NCBI GenBank assembly: GCA_030141605.1
Contig: JAQGDQ010002382.1
Location: 252,501 to 316,500 of the forward strand
Length of the DNA stretch: 64,000 bases
Direction: 5' to 3'
DNA from: Tubiluchus corallicola
Taxonomy: Eukaryota; Priapulida; Priapulimorpha; Priapulimorphida; Tubiluchidae
Part shown: piece after piece, positions 1 to 12,300 of the stretch
Layout: every line of letters begins with the position of its first letter
Numbering within the stretch: position 1 is the first letter of the stretch
Translations under genes and position numbers: made by a program
The notes under the pieces: model-generated
Database searches by the model: none
Told to the model about the DNA's origin: nothing
The model's input: the letters and a program-made list of their open reading frames with translations, nothing else

Positions 1-1160
1 GGTAATAGCGCAAGATAGCCTACCCATAGGCAAAGAAAAAACGTATAGTATCATTACTTCGGCACCAATCGGACGTACGTTGTGATTGTTTGCATTAAAT
101 TTTCATGGGTCACTTGACCACTTTTTAGTTTATTTTCATATATTCACTAATAGTAGTTACATAACTCTTTTCAGCAAGGTGTTAAAATTTAGTATGACAT
201 TTTCTCATTGAAATATAGCAAGTCCTCACTTAACATCAGGAATTGATTTAGTAAAGTATATAGTATCAACAAAATTGTTGTCAAGTGAAGCCATACTGTC
301 AGGGGAATTAGTATTAATACATGGAAGATTGGATGTGTATAAGTCTTGATAGTTTGTGAGCTTCATTACTTACATTTACACAGACTATTTCTGGAATACT
401 AATTGCAGTAACTGGCGATTACCCCATTTGAATAAAATTTGGGTTATTTTGTGGCAGTTTCTTGTAGCGCAGTGTAATAAATTATTGACTTGAATTTCAA
501 GAATAGTTTATAATTTAGGTATTACTGTTGTAGATTCCTTTGTTGTGCACTGTTCACTTATGATGTTTTATCTTTTCCTCAGCCTAAAATGCAAACAAGA
601 TGACTGTAGCCTATACATATACCCTAAAAGGCAATGCCTTCTTTATGCGACAGTTTCATCATGCATCATCATATCATTTGTAAGAGGGGGGGGAAGCATC
701 CGCCGCCCTCCCAGAAGAGAACTCCCAAGTACAGAACATTTGTAGTTCCTAGTCACATGAAAAACCAAATTAGGTGCACTCTGCAAGCAGCTAGATTTTA
801 ACTGTGTTCCCCTGCATGATTTTGCATTTTAGCTGATTGAGTTTGCCAAAAGTATCTTGGCACTCTAAGTAACAAAGCTGGCAGCCAAGTGTGTTGCGTG
901 AATCAGCAACCAACAGTTCGCATGCTTAAACAGTATTTCTGTTATTAGAACATCAAAACCTAAGATGATAATTTTAATCCCTAGATGTTTCTTTGTAAGT
1001 GTAAATATGTGCTGTGCCTCGAGTTCTTTTCTAAGTAGTGTGAAATGGGAATTACTTGCTATTCAAACTGAGGATTTTCCTTTGTTAAAACCAAATTACA
1101 ACCATCGAATTTTCAAGAACTTGAGTCTGAAATTATTAACTATATGTTTTTTTAATGCAG
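1..1160. other. Intronic or unassigned sequence upstream of the first exon
   Basis: No convincing coding exon is visible in the first 1160 bases. The stretch is AT-rich and is probably intron of the plus-strand gene whose last exons lie at 1161-1476. A 66-codon open frame at 545-745 has low-complexity composition and no recognisable domain, so it is not called. Confidence 0.5.
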
Positions 1161-1351
1161 CTGGTTTTCGTTCCTATGCAAAAATCAGAAAGTTTAAAGC
1201 ACTTGAGCATATCGAGTACGTTATAGAGTCACTGATTTTTCCTCGTCGAATCACTTTTGATTTCAACACTGAAAAAGATTCAACCCTTAAAAGAAACCTG
1301 ACCCGATTAACAGTAAAGATGGATGTCGGAAAGATGAGCTATCTTTATCGG
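1161..1351 (+). CDS. Penultimate coding exon of an unrecognised gene
   Basis: The exon is bounded by a good acceptor (pyrimidine run, then tttaatgcag) and a good donor (cgg|gtgagt). It enters in phase 1 and leaves in phase 0. It encodes about 63 residues of mixed, charged, protein-like composition, beginning GFRSYAKIRKFKALEHIEY and ending VGKMSYLYR. The segment KALEHIEYVIESL looks helical, and the following part (RRITFDF, then LTRLTVKMDV) looks strand-rich. I do not recognise the family and assign no function. The rest of the gene lies left of the window. The exon is supported by splice sites on both sides and by in-frame continuation into the short last exon 80 bp downstream. Confidence 0.6.
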
Positions 1352-1431
1352 GTGAGTGTACGCATTGATGGTACATGTTAGTAGTTTTCCTTTCGTCTCC
1401 TAGAATTATATTTTTTTATGTTTTAATGCAG

Positions 1432-1476
1432 TTGCCACTCTACAAGCCAAGATCCTGGACTCACCTGCTGTGCTGA
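1432..1476 (+). CDS. Short terminal coding exon of the same unrecognised gene
   Basis: A second acceptor (tttttatgttttaatgcag) follows an 80-bp intron. Joined in phase 0 to the exon at 1161-1351, it adds LPLYKPRSWTHLLC and then TGA at 1474-1476. The junction reads SYLYR-LPLYKPRSW, a plausible continuous protein C-terminus. No poly(A) site was fixed; AATAAA hexamers occur downstream (one near 2246) but none is clearly assigned. Alternatively the donor at 1352 joins a more distal exon and this one is fortuitous. Confidence 0.5.
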   Translation: MPLYKPRSWTHLLC

Positions 1477-2130
1477 TGGTTGTGGCTGGACTGAAACATA
1501 GCTCATTGTCTAGGATAATCTTCTGATGTGAGACACTAAAGTGGCAAATGTATCTTTTCTCAGATTCACCTACAATCTTCTTTAAACTGCCAGCATTCTA
1601 AAGACTGATGACAATGTGGCAAGTTAAACTTCCCAGAAGCTGTATTCTAGTGATCACCCAGCCATTTGCTAACCAGGTCTAGCAGTACTTACCTTGCAAT
1701 CGTTGTATTAATTTTGCAACTTTTTTTATAGTACACTATTCATCCCTGCCTGTCATTTGTTGCTGGTAATTCAGTGCGTAATGGATTATTCCGATTACTG
1801 TGGACATTTCAATGACAACTGGAGGACGGGGAAGGTGGAGACTATGTGCAAGAAGACATCTTTCTTGCTCAAAAGCAATAGACGTGCTGCATTGAATCAT
1901 TGTTATAATACAAAATCCAGTATCATGGTTTTCAAGTGACTTCTCACAATATTTCAAAACAAGAATTGTTTGCTTTATCCAAATTTTTATCAGATTGGAA
2001 ATATAGGCAGCTTAAATGGGCAGAGCTTTAAGAAATCTGATAAAGTGCAGTACAACACGAAAATATGAACTGCTTATAACCGCTCAACTGCAAAATAACG
2101 CAGTTCTTTGAGATTACATCTCCACTGATG

Positions 2131-2503
2131 CAGAACTGGGATGATTCACTTAACCGGTTAATTTTTTATCGGTTAACCGATTAATCGGATCTAGGCAAAA
2201 TCGGAGACCTTCTATAATTTGCTGACTGGATCAGTGGATAATCAAATAAACAAGAAATTTACAATGCAAACATATATCAGGAATATGTTCAAATAAGAGT
2301 GAAACTTTTATACATAGGAAGTGAAAAGTGTGTTTGTAAGGATGCCAAGCATTGTTTAACTAAGTGCAACACTTTCCTACATAGAAATGAAAAGTCTCTA
2401 CAGTAAGGATGTGGTTAAGGTTCAAATTATTTATCATTTATATATAAAGATCGGTCAACCGGTTAAAAAAATTTACCGATTAATTTCCATTAACCCAGCA
2501 CTG
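2131..2503. mobile_element. hAT-like MITE with perfect 8-bp target duplication
   Basis: The element is 373 bp with long imperfect terminal inverted repeats of about 50 bp. The left end reads CAGAACTGGG followed by AACCGGTTAA and ATCGGTTAACCGAT. The right end, reverse complemented, reads CAGTGCTGGG with the same AACCGGTT and GACCGAT modules. It is flanked on both sides by the same octamer, CACTGATG (2123-2130 and 2504-2511). CAG-type ends with an 8-bp duplication are characteristic of hAT transposons. There is no transposase, so it is non-autonomous. Confidence 0.85.
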
Positions 2504-3482
2504 CACTGATGTCTGAAGTCCAACAAAATCAAATGGGGATGTACTTTAGTTAAACAATGTCGTTTTGTGAAAGTACGTTGTCAGTGGGAATTGTCCATGT
2601 GATAAGGCTAATACTAGTCAGTTCGAAGCCTTGATTCAGTCTCAATGACTCTTGATCATTTATATATCATGCACTCAATTATAGCTTACATAATTCAGGT
2701 TATACTAGCACTTTTTACCATATGTCAATATGCTAACTTTGCACTACTGACAAAAACTAGTTTAAAGCTAAAAATTTAAATCTTAGCATTCATTGGAATA
2801 TGCTTATCTCTTATCAGTACCCTGAGACATTCATAGTGTCTATACTGTAGTTTGTTAAATCATTCATAATCTAGAAAGCTATTACAGTAAGAACATTAAT
2901 TCTGTTTTGATAGGAAAATAAAATTCTGCAAAAGACTGTGATGAATCTAGTTCATTTAAATGAATCTCAAACGTATATAATGCCTATATGAACTATGCGT
3001 TTTTATTTATGTTTTAGAATAGTGTATGTATTGTAACTTGAATGTAGTATGTAGCTTAGAAGTATGTGTCACTTCACATTATTTACAATTCCGTCCATTG
3101 CAATATGCCTGTTCAGCACACTATTTTTAAATAGGAAGCAATGCTGATGATATTATCCAGTAAGTTGAATATGTTACTTGTTATTAGATAGTTGCATAAA
3201 CTGTGGAAAGCTAAAAAATCACTTCAAATAAAATGAAGTCCCAAGTGCATTTGAATAAATTATGTGCATTATAAATTATTATTATTACTAACATAAATAA
3301 AATTGCATTCCTAATGCAGGTTGTGTGGAATACATTGTGCCTTATTTATATTGTGATTTACTTTCTGCTATAGTTTGCTCATGGTGTTACACTTTTTTCT
3401 ATTTCTGTACTAATATTTTGCACTTTATTGAGCAGTTGCAACAAAGCCCGACTTTATGTATTAAGGTTGTTATCATAATATG

Positions 3483-3530
3483 CAGTTTAATAATGCACGT
3501 TACCTTATTATCAGTTTAATAATGCACGTT
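3483..3530. repeat. Short direct repeat, two perfect 19-bp copies
   Basis: cagtttaataatgcacgtt occurs at 3483-3501 and again at 3512-3530, ten bases apart. It looks like a small recent duplication. Confidence 0.7.
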
Positions 3531-4612
3531 TATGACAATAATTGTAACACATTAACTTTTATATGCAATAGAAGTATGGGGCAGACATAAAAATACCAAA
3601 ATTGAAGTGAAATCAGATGTTCCAAACTTACTGTTAGGCCCTACATGACATATAGTTTGTATTATTGTTGAAAATGCAGTGCTTGTAAGAGTGAGTTTCC
3701 AAATGTTTCACAGTCATTCTCACTAGTAATTACAACCTTTTATTGGGTATAGTCTATTGTTTTTGTGCAATGAGGTGGCTGTTACATAATATTATTTTCT
3801 TTACATGCATTTGTTCAAATAGTTACTTTTACACTGTTTTTGAATTTGTCGGGGAAGCTGTGTAGCAAATGAGCATTGAGGGACCAACACTATTTGTGAG
3901 ACAGTCTGCCTTACCTATTTTTGGATCATTCCACTTTATGCTAGATAATGGTTTGTTCATTCACCAATTTAACTTTTGTGTGAATAAATTTTTGCAATTT
4001 GCGCACAAATTTTGATTTTGATTTGACTTAATTCATTCCAGGTAACTTTTTCCAAATCGTAGTGTTTCAGAAACCACTAGTTTTGTTGGGTAAAGCGGGC
4101 CTATTTCTTATTCTATTTGATAACCCTAACCTTTAACTTCATCAAATTAAAGTTTGGTGTTTGATTATAAATATTAGGTTCTGTTATCGAGTCTCCAATA
4201 CAAACAATACCCCTGTCAGGTATTAATGTGTGATTAATTTAAAATCTGTAGCTCTACTCCATGCAATTAAATAAAACTAAAATTTAAATGGTCTTTAACT
4301 CTATATACACTAAGATCAGTAGTTTAACGATTAATATAAAGTGTGATAGTCTCAGTACATAGCAAATTTTTTCACTGGAATTTTATTTTTTCACAATCCA
4401 AAGCAAAAATTTGCAGTAACCGATTTAATAAAATGAGTAAATTCAATACTCGTGTAAAAATAAATTTTTGCATAATTTCAACAGGTGTTAATCTATCTAC
4501 ATCACAATTAAATATCAAATTTGCTATAAAAATAAATTTCAGGAATCTACAGCATGTATGATAGGTCATCATCCCACTTTAAAACATCACACCCCACTCA
4601 AGTATCCATTCC

Positions 4613-5130
4613 AAATCTAAAACCAATTCGTATTTGACTAAAACACCATTAGTTTGAAAACTGATCTAATTGTTGATATGAGCAAACCTTTGGTTCCCAA
4701 CTGGAATGCAAAATGTGCCATAATTGAACATACGGTAATGTCCAACCCCCTTTTGCTGCTTATTTAAGAACGATTTGTCTTATTAATAGTGAAGTTACTA
4801 CACAAAATCAAGTAAAAAATAGCAATAAAAGAAAAGATGCTTAAAAAACAGGCAATGATATGTTAAACGTCTAGTAATCAGTTTCTTATAACACTAAATC
4901 TAAAACCATTTGGTATTTAACTAAAACATTAGTATGAATGCTAATTGTTGATATGAGCAAAGCTTTCGTTTCCAACTGGCATGCAAGATGTGTTGTACAA
5001 TAACTGAACACGGTAATCTCGATTCCTTTTAACAAAAATGAAGTTCAATACAATCAAGTAAAAAGTAGCAAACAAAACAAAAAGCATTAAAAAACAGGGA
5101 ATGGTGTGTCAAACACAGTAAATAGTAAAT
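4613..5130. repeat. Diverged tandem duplication downstream of PBLD
   Basis: Two direct copies (about 4613-4890 and 4895-5130) share, in the same order, an aaatctaaaacca start, a ttgttgatatgagcaaa block, a ccaactgg-atgcaa block, aacggtaat-like text, a caagtaaaaa-tagcaa block and an aaaaaacagg-aatg block. They have many substitutions and indels. The location is immediately 3' of the PBLD stop codon, so it may lie in its 3' UTR or flank. Confidence 0.7.
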
Positions 5131-5262
5131 TATCGAGCTAGCATTCTTAAAGCAAAAGACGTAAATCGGTTTGTTTATAGTGAACAGAACCTTGCACATG
5201 TCTGTCTTTGAGTACCATACATCAACTTTCTTTCTGAAGAACAGAAGTAAATCGTCTCAAGT

Positions 5263-5384
5263 CTAGATACCAGGCACATTCATCCTGCCTTCCACGACTA
5301 TAACTGCTTGTCCTGACACAGCCACCCTCCCATCTCCTTTCACATCTATTGCCAAGTCTCCGCCACGTTTTGAACACTGGCGAG
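5263..5384 (-). CDS. PBLD: PBLD exon 6, residues 257-296 and stop
   Basis: The acceptor is a poly-T run ending tttcag|CTCGCCAG. It encodes RQCSKRGGDLAIDV through VIVVEGRMNVPGI and a TAG stop (plus-strand 5263-5265). The RGG-(D/E)L turn and the VSGQAVIVVEG terminal strand are conserved in PhzF proteins. No reading frame in the track covers this exon, and it is too short for an ORF screen. It was found because the gene lacked this block. Confidence 0.92.
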
Positions 5385-6274
5385 CTGAAAAAAAAACAAG
5401 CTGGTGTTAAATACTACGATTCTTTATTCGTCTGATAACCTGACAATTCTAGTTTCCCAACTTTGCTTGAATGACTGTTGTTGCTGGTCATTGCTATTTA
5501 CTTAGCTAATTACGGTTGCTAATTTTCCAATTTTTGCAAAGTTAGTAGAATGTTTTTGACTGACAATAATGCAAAAATGATAAGTCTGTTGCACTAAAAT
5601 CGCATAAAACGAAAAAATTATTTGAGTAATTTGTATATGACTTGAGATGTTAACTGAATGCTATTGAACTCTAAAAGGACATCAACAATCACAAATATAA
5701 GTGTGCCCATGCAAGTCTTGTTTGCTAAATGGTATACACACAACATGCCATCTGCATTAAATACACAAAGTGCTATTAAATCCAAATAAGAAGTTGTTAG
5801 TTTGACTGCTGGTAGGTTTTTCTTTTAGGCGGTGAATGTCAGATACAAGTTTACAACAAAGCACAAAAACCTGTGAAAATATCTGATAATTTAAAAAACT
5901 GATTTTAAAATTAGTTATAAAATGATAACATTGTCGCACGAAAGTAGAAGTAAGTCTACTTAGAAATATGAGTTTTTTTTACTAAATTATGGATGTTTCG
6001 ATATCCCACAATAAGGGAATTAATTAGAAAACTAAGCTAGTTAACAGTCTAATTTAATAATCTAATAGATACACTACTATGTTCACGTGCTAACCATTAA
6101 TGAAAGATTTTATTCCTATAACTAAGTACAGTTCTATGTATACTATAGTAACTAAGTATAGTAACTGGATGATGCTCGAAAATAAGAAATTCTGTGATGA
6201 CGAAATTTACCTGCATAATAGGAGAAATGAGTTCTAATATTTTAAAGTATGGGGTTAGTGCTATACTCATATAT

Positions 6275-6306
<32 letters not shown>

Positions 6307-9300
6307 CACAGATATGACTAAAAGCCAGTCTAAATAAATACTATAGTTATGTTAACACACAATATTTACACAATAACATTTTCACTGGTATCTCCCAATC
6401 AAAAAATAAGCTTAGCTTCATAAAGTGGCACTGAATACATGGAATCCTCAACACTGAATCAGACAGCCGTTTCATAAGAAAACGTTTTCTATTTTCATAT
6501 GTAACTGCATCATGCTATCATTCCGATATTATGTGCTTTGTACAGTCATGACAACATAAGTATTCACAATACTTTAAGTACCACGCAAATGTTGCTTATC
6601 AAGGCATTTCGACCAATAAGGTGCCAACACAGTGTGTGCAGAACCAGTCACTGGATCCTCCGGAATCCCGTTCCAAGGTGTAAAGAAGCGTGAAAAGAAG
6701 TCATAACCATCATCGCTGTCATCTCCTTGAAGTGAAATAATTACGCCACGTATCACGCCAGTCGAGTCTGATGCCACCATCTTATCAATCTGAGGATTTA
6801 GCGACTCCAGATCATTTCTAAATAAATAAACATATTTTTCAGACAGGAATACAAAAAAACTCACGCAAAATTTTATTTATACCCTGCTTGCAATCAGCAA
6901 GCGACGATGTACAGCCACTGGTATCAGTTAATTTTAAAACAACAATAGCGACAACCGACTAACACAGAAATCTTTGACAAGGATGATAAATCTTTTATTC
7001 AACAAATTGTAATACAATAATACACAAAGAGTGCCTCTTTTTGCAGGCAGACGTTTAATAAAGTTTACAGCATAATACAGTGAAATCTTATTTGTTAGCA
7101 CATTAAAAATAAATAACAATCCATATTAAACTAACTTCATTATGGGTCCAACATATTTTATATTACATCGCTTCCCATAGCCTCATAGAAGCATTATTTC
7201 CCAACTGAAAACAAAGTGGGCTATTCCTTTACCTTACTACACGACAAATCTTCATCTTGAGAATAACACAATTTAACAGTTTAATCATTTTGTTATTCGA
7301 GCAACACAATAAATTGCTATTATAGAGATCTGCAGTTTCTCGAAATAAAAGCATCTTTAATTAAACAAATGAAAGCATCAAAAATTATTGTCTCTTTTAC
7401 ATACAACACAATTGAACACAGTTCTTTATCTCCAATAAAGTACCACTACAAATGTGTAGTAAATGGCAAATTTAACATCAAAATCTGTCGTTTGAAACTA
7501 AGGACAAGCACAATCGCTCGCCCACTAATGATAACTCTCTTAACAATAAAGATTCTCTATTATTATACTGTTCAGAACGTTCAGAGCAAAGTTGCCCCAC
7601 ATTTTACAAATAGTGCACCTCTACTATATTTAGAAACACAAAAGTTTTACTTACATGTATCGAGTGATTAGCCCCAAAGACTACTTGCAAGTAATTTGAA
7701 ATAGAAGGGCTACATAATAAGCCAAAAAATATTAATGTCTAACAGCAGTATAAATGAACGACTAATTTTCAAGCTTTTTTTACATCTAGTCCTTTAATTC
7801 AAGCCACCTAGCCCATCATGTCAAAAATTTTACATCATTACATCGAAATTTTTACCGCTACACTGAAAATAATGAATCATGTGTAGATTTTTTTATTATT
7901 TGATTGGAATGGCCCCAACACCTGGGTACAGAAAAACCTACTTTTTTGTGACTAATTAACAGGATTAGCTTCTAATGATGTAATCCCTAGAAAAGAGCTG
8001 AAAAACTCCTGGAACACCCCAAATTAACTAGTCAACTAACAGGAGCATCTAGATGCCGTAACAGCTTAGAAATGACTACCCATCGTGCAAATGTGTTATA
8101 AGCATAGAATTCCTGACATCACAGAATATGGCAGTGACTCATATTTCTGCAACTAAAGGTAACAAATCCAATGTGCTATACTCCCAAGTCTTACAGTATA
8201 CTATATGTGATCCTTTCAACATTGAACCGTACCAATGGTAAATATAATGATCTTACGAGAACAAAAGAGTACATACAGTACCTTGTCAAGTTACTATCGA
8301 GAACTATCAGTAGTTTCTTGGTCGTTGGTGAATACTGCACATCTTTTACAGGCAGATTGCCTACACAAACCTGCAAGATTAAAATTAACTTTCACTTGGC
8401 ATCAGTAAATTCAAATAAAAACACAAAGTGAAATTGTCGAAATTCTACTATTGAATTCATTTTATTGTTTAAAGTGGTAGCAGTTATTTTTTAAATTACC
8501 TTTACTGTGTGTGAGATGGGAAATTATAATGACAATTACTCCTTCTTTTTTCTTACAATAAGATCTTAGCCTGTGACATTAAATAAATATATGCAGTTAA
8601 TTACAGCGATACTATGTACAGTGAATAGTGATTGTATTTTCTTCATTTACAGTCATACTAAACCTCGCTATAACATAAGGTTTTACAGCTTAAAATCCTA
8701 CCCCATTTACGAATATTCAATTTACTTTATTATAAACTTACTGTAAAACTTGTTTCTTTTGATTTTTTATTAAATGGCTGTTAGCGGTATTAAATTCGAA
8801 GAACCGCCATTTTTGTTGCGTGAGACGAATGGCGTTATGAGTAAAGTCACAAAGTCACCAAAGATTGGCAAACAAACATCGGTAACCGAAGACGCTTTCT
8901 GTACCTCGTATGTCATTTTAGCTCACTGGTGCCAAACAAGCGAAACACTGCAATTTTTACGGTAATGCACGCGTTCGAAATTTGCAAGAAAAAGGTAACT
9001 TATTTAATTTATCTCTTTTTTGTTTAATAACAACTATGAATACTTTATGTAATCATAATAATGTGTTAAGGAAACTTCAGTGTCTGTTGGGGTTATACAG
9101 GCCTTTAAAAAATTGAAATGTTTGATACTTAGGCCCTTATACAAGTCAACTAAAGTTTCAAAGTTGTGGAACTACGAACAACGAATGTAGCATTAGCACA
9201 AATTATGCAAATTTAAGTTAAAAATCTTGAAAAATCAACATGCTGTGTTTGTTTTCCAATTCAGTAAACTAATCGCAAACAATCGGTACATCTTTGTACT

Positions 9301-12300
9301 GCATGCATATTAAATGAGCACATTCAATACTCAAAATAAATAACTTTGATTAATACTGTTTTTACCTTCAGCAAATCAACAATGGATGACTTATCAAATG
9401 GCTGTGGTGGATTGGATGGAAGATCCATTAACAAATATCCATTCTCTTTCTTCTGCACAGTTAAAGGTCCACTCTTTGTTTCAAAAGTAAGTGAAGGGGA
9501 TGTATTACCTATTTATAAAAAAATATTTAAAAACTGAACAATGTGATGTGCACCAGCTATATTCTTGAGGTGTTACTTTTGAGATTTCAGTATAAATGGA
9601 TATAAACATATTGTGTAATTATGAAGATGACGATGATGATGGTGATGATGATGAGATGATAACGATGATGGTGCCAACAGTTAAAAGGGCAATCACTTAG
9701 ACACTGATGTTACCTGTTTCTATCAAATAAGGTGGTACAACACAGCACATGTATCACAATCTACTGAAATATTGATGAACTTACAGAAGCTGACATATAT
9801 TTAGCATTACCAATTGAGAAATATAATACAGCAGCAGTAGCCAGAGTTGCATGGCCACAGAGAGGAACTTCATTAGTAGGAGTAAACCAGCGCAATCCAA
9901 AATGGCTGCCATGCTGAAAATCATTGCTTCCAGGTTGACTTAACAATTTTACAAATGCAGTTTCCGATATGTTCATTTCGCTTGCAATACTTTGCATCAC
10001 CTCTTCTGATAAGTCATCGTGAGCCTAGAAACGACATATACACAAATAAAAACAAACAAATAGCAAGGAATCTATTTATGATCTACTATCCGATAATTTT
10101 TTTATTGCCTTTGTTTCTTTTTTTATTGGGTAGCCAGACTATAACAATTTCAGTAGTAATTATAGGGTCAGGTAAAATTTCTTGTTATTGTAAGAGTGCT
10201 TTGTCACTGCAATAATTACGTCCACTGTGTAAGACTGTAAGGTGTCCAAAGTTGATTTGAGGATTGGCTGTTTGGAAGGTCAGCACTCCGCTCAGTCCTT
10301 TTCACTATTAATAATTATTTCATGATTACTGATTAATGATACTGAATAAGAGGGTCGCACTCTAGTTAAAATTTTCAGATAATGCAAAGTTGTACAATCC
10401 AATTAACTCTGCAGCGGATTCCCTAATTTTACAGAATGACATTCAGTAATGGAGTAGGTTAAGTAATGACTGACAATGTTATTTAATGTTGATAAACGTG
10501 AGGAAATGCATTGGGGTTTACAGAATCTTAAAAGAAATTACATCATGAATGGAAGCAGAATAACTCTTCATAGTACAGATAGTAAAAGCAATATTGGTGC
10601 GATAATAACATTAAACTTGAAATTTTCCCAGCAATGTATTGTCGCTGTCAAAAAAGCAAATAAGAATTTGGGGACGTTTCTAGAAAGAAAGAAATTCTTT
10701 TGAAATCACACATTGCTTTGGTTAGGCTTCATTAAAATTAGAATGTTAATTTTTTTCCCTTTTGGTAAAAAATAATAGTATAATATAACTGTAATGATTA
10801 AAATAAAATGTTAATATAACATTATAATTAATTATTGGTTGCTATGTATGGGTAAAGGGGTGACAAATGAACATAAGTTTATTAGACCACGGAAATGGAA
10901 TAAATTTGATTGTTCCATTCTATAAACAAACCTTATATATAACCCCCGATAATATCTTTTAATCATAATTACATATCAATATAATATTGATATTCTTAAA
11001 TAGTGATATTTGTGCTATTTTTCTGGTTTTAATCATGATTAAAAGATATTAGAATAATAAAAGATTATAAAATACTGACCAAGAAAGAAAACATTTTGCA
11101 TAAATGTAGATGACAATAAAACTTTTTAAAAAGCGGTAACATTTTGACATTTGTAAATTTTCATTTCTGTGATAGCAAAATAAATGGAATGGTAATTTGT
11201 CTACCATGGTGACTGCCACACCAAGCCTAGTAAAGTTTAAATTTTTAAATGAAGATTATTTTGTGGAAAAATACGGGGTTTCTAGAAGTGTGCCTGCTTA
11301 ACTCCTAATCATTACAGCACAACATGCTGCAAAAGGGATGATAACATTAATAATAAAATTAACAGCACGATGAATGACAAACTTCCTTACTTGCGAAGTC
11401 TAAGACCTAGCCATAACACAGTTATTGACGGTCGCTCCTCAACAATTTCCGAAATTGAGGTGTCAACTGTTTCATTATTAAAGTAAATACCCAGACATTT
11501 TTTATCAATATGAAAATCAACAACTTAAGCAGAAAACGAAATATTGTAATCAAATTCCAGCATTTTTATCCATGGCAGTCAGGTGAATTAATTAATGAAA
11601 CGTGTTAAATCTCATTTTAAACGTGTTGAACACTTGCGGTACAGTTTCTACACTCTCCATGCTTCACCTGCGTGTGGTGAATAACGTTGTGGCAGGATGA
11701 GGGCGGTCATCCGAAAAGTATTATTGTATGCCGGTACAGGTCTGCATTTACTGGCTGGCGAACTGCCGCGTGTTAAACTGTTGAAAGTACAGCAGTTTAT
11801 TTTCATGTTGTGTAACTTTTTCGTATGTTATACGTGTGCAAATACCCAGAATTTGTGTAGCAGAGGATGTAGTAAAGCAACAAGCGATGATGACAGTCTT
11901 TTTAAGTCTACTGCCATGACGTCATCAGTGCATAGCCGCCCGAGCGCTGAATTGCGTGTATAAAGCAATTGGCATAAGTAAAATCGAGCAATTATTTATC
12001 TAATTACTTAATTATTTTCGAAAAGCGATAAGAATATCATTTCAACACATCATCCTTAAACTTTTGCTAAAAATTGCTGATGAGGCTGGGCTTTTACTTT
12101 AAGTGAATTCCAAGGGCCCACAACACGAGAAGCGAAGAAATGGGCTCTCATGTTAGTGCGAGAGCATTGTACAAATAATTTAGAATTGTCCATGTGAATC
12201 ATGCAGTGGTCTAGAAAAAAATTTGTTGCTACACAAATTGGAACTATCACTAATGACTTTTTAACAGGTAATAAGATCTATAGTATCACGGCGTTGTTCA

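Larger units (their letters stand above)
1477..5262. other. Intergenic region and 3' flanks of two convergent genes
   Basis: The plus-strand gene ending at 1476 and the minus-strand PBLD gene ending at 5263 converge on this region, which must hold both 3' UTRs. It contains a hAT-like MITE (2131-2503), a short direct repeat (3483-3530) and a diverged tandem duplication (4613-5130). I see no other coding exon. Confidence 0.6.

Noticed and set aside
8774-8965. 63-codon frame in PBLD intron 3
   Set aside because: Opposite strand to the gene, no domain, and no splice context.
11697-11963. 88-codon plus-strand frame upstream of the retrotransposon remnant
   Set aside because: Inside PBLD intron 1 with no domain; higher CpG alone does not make it a gene.
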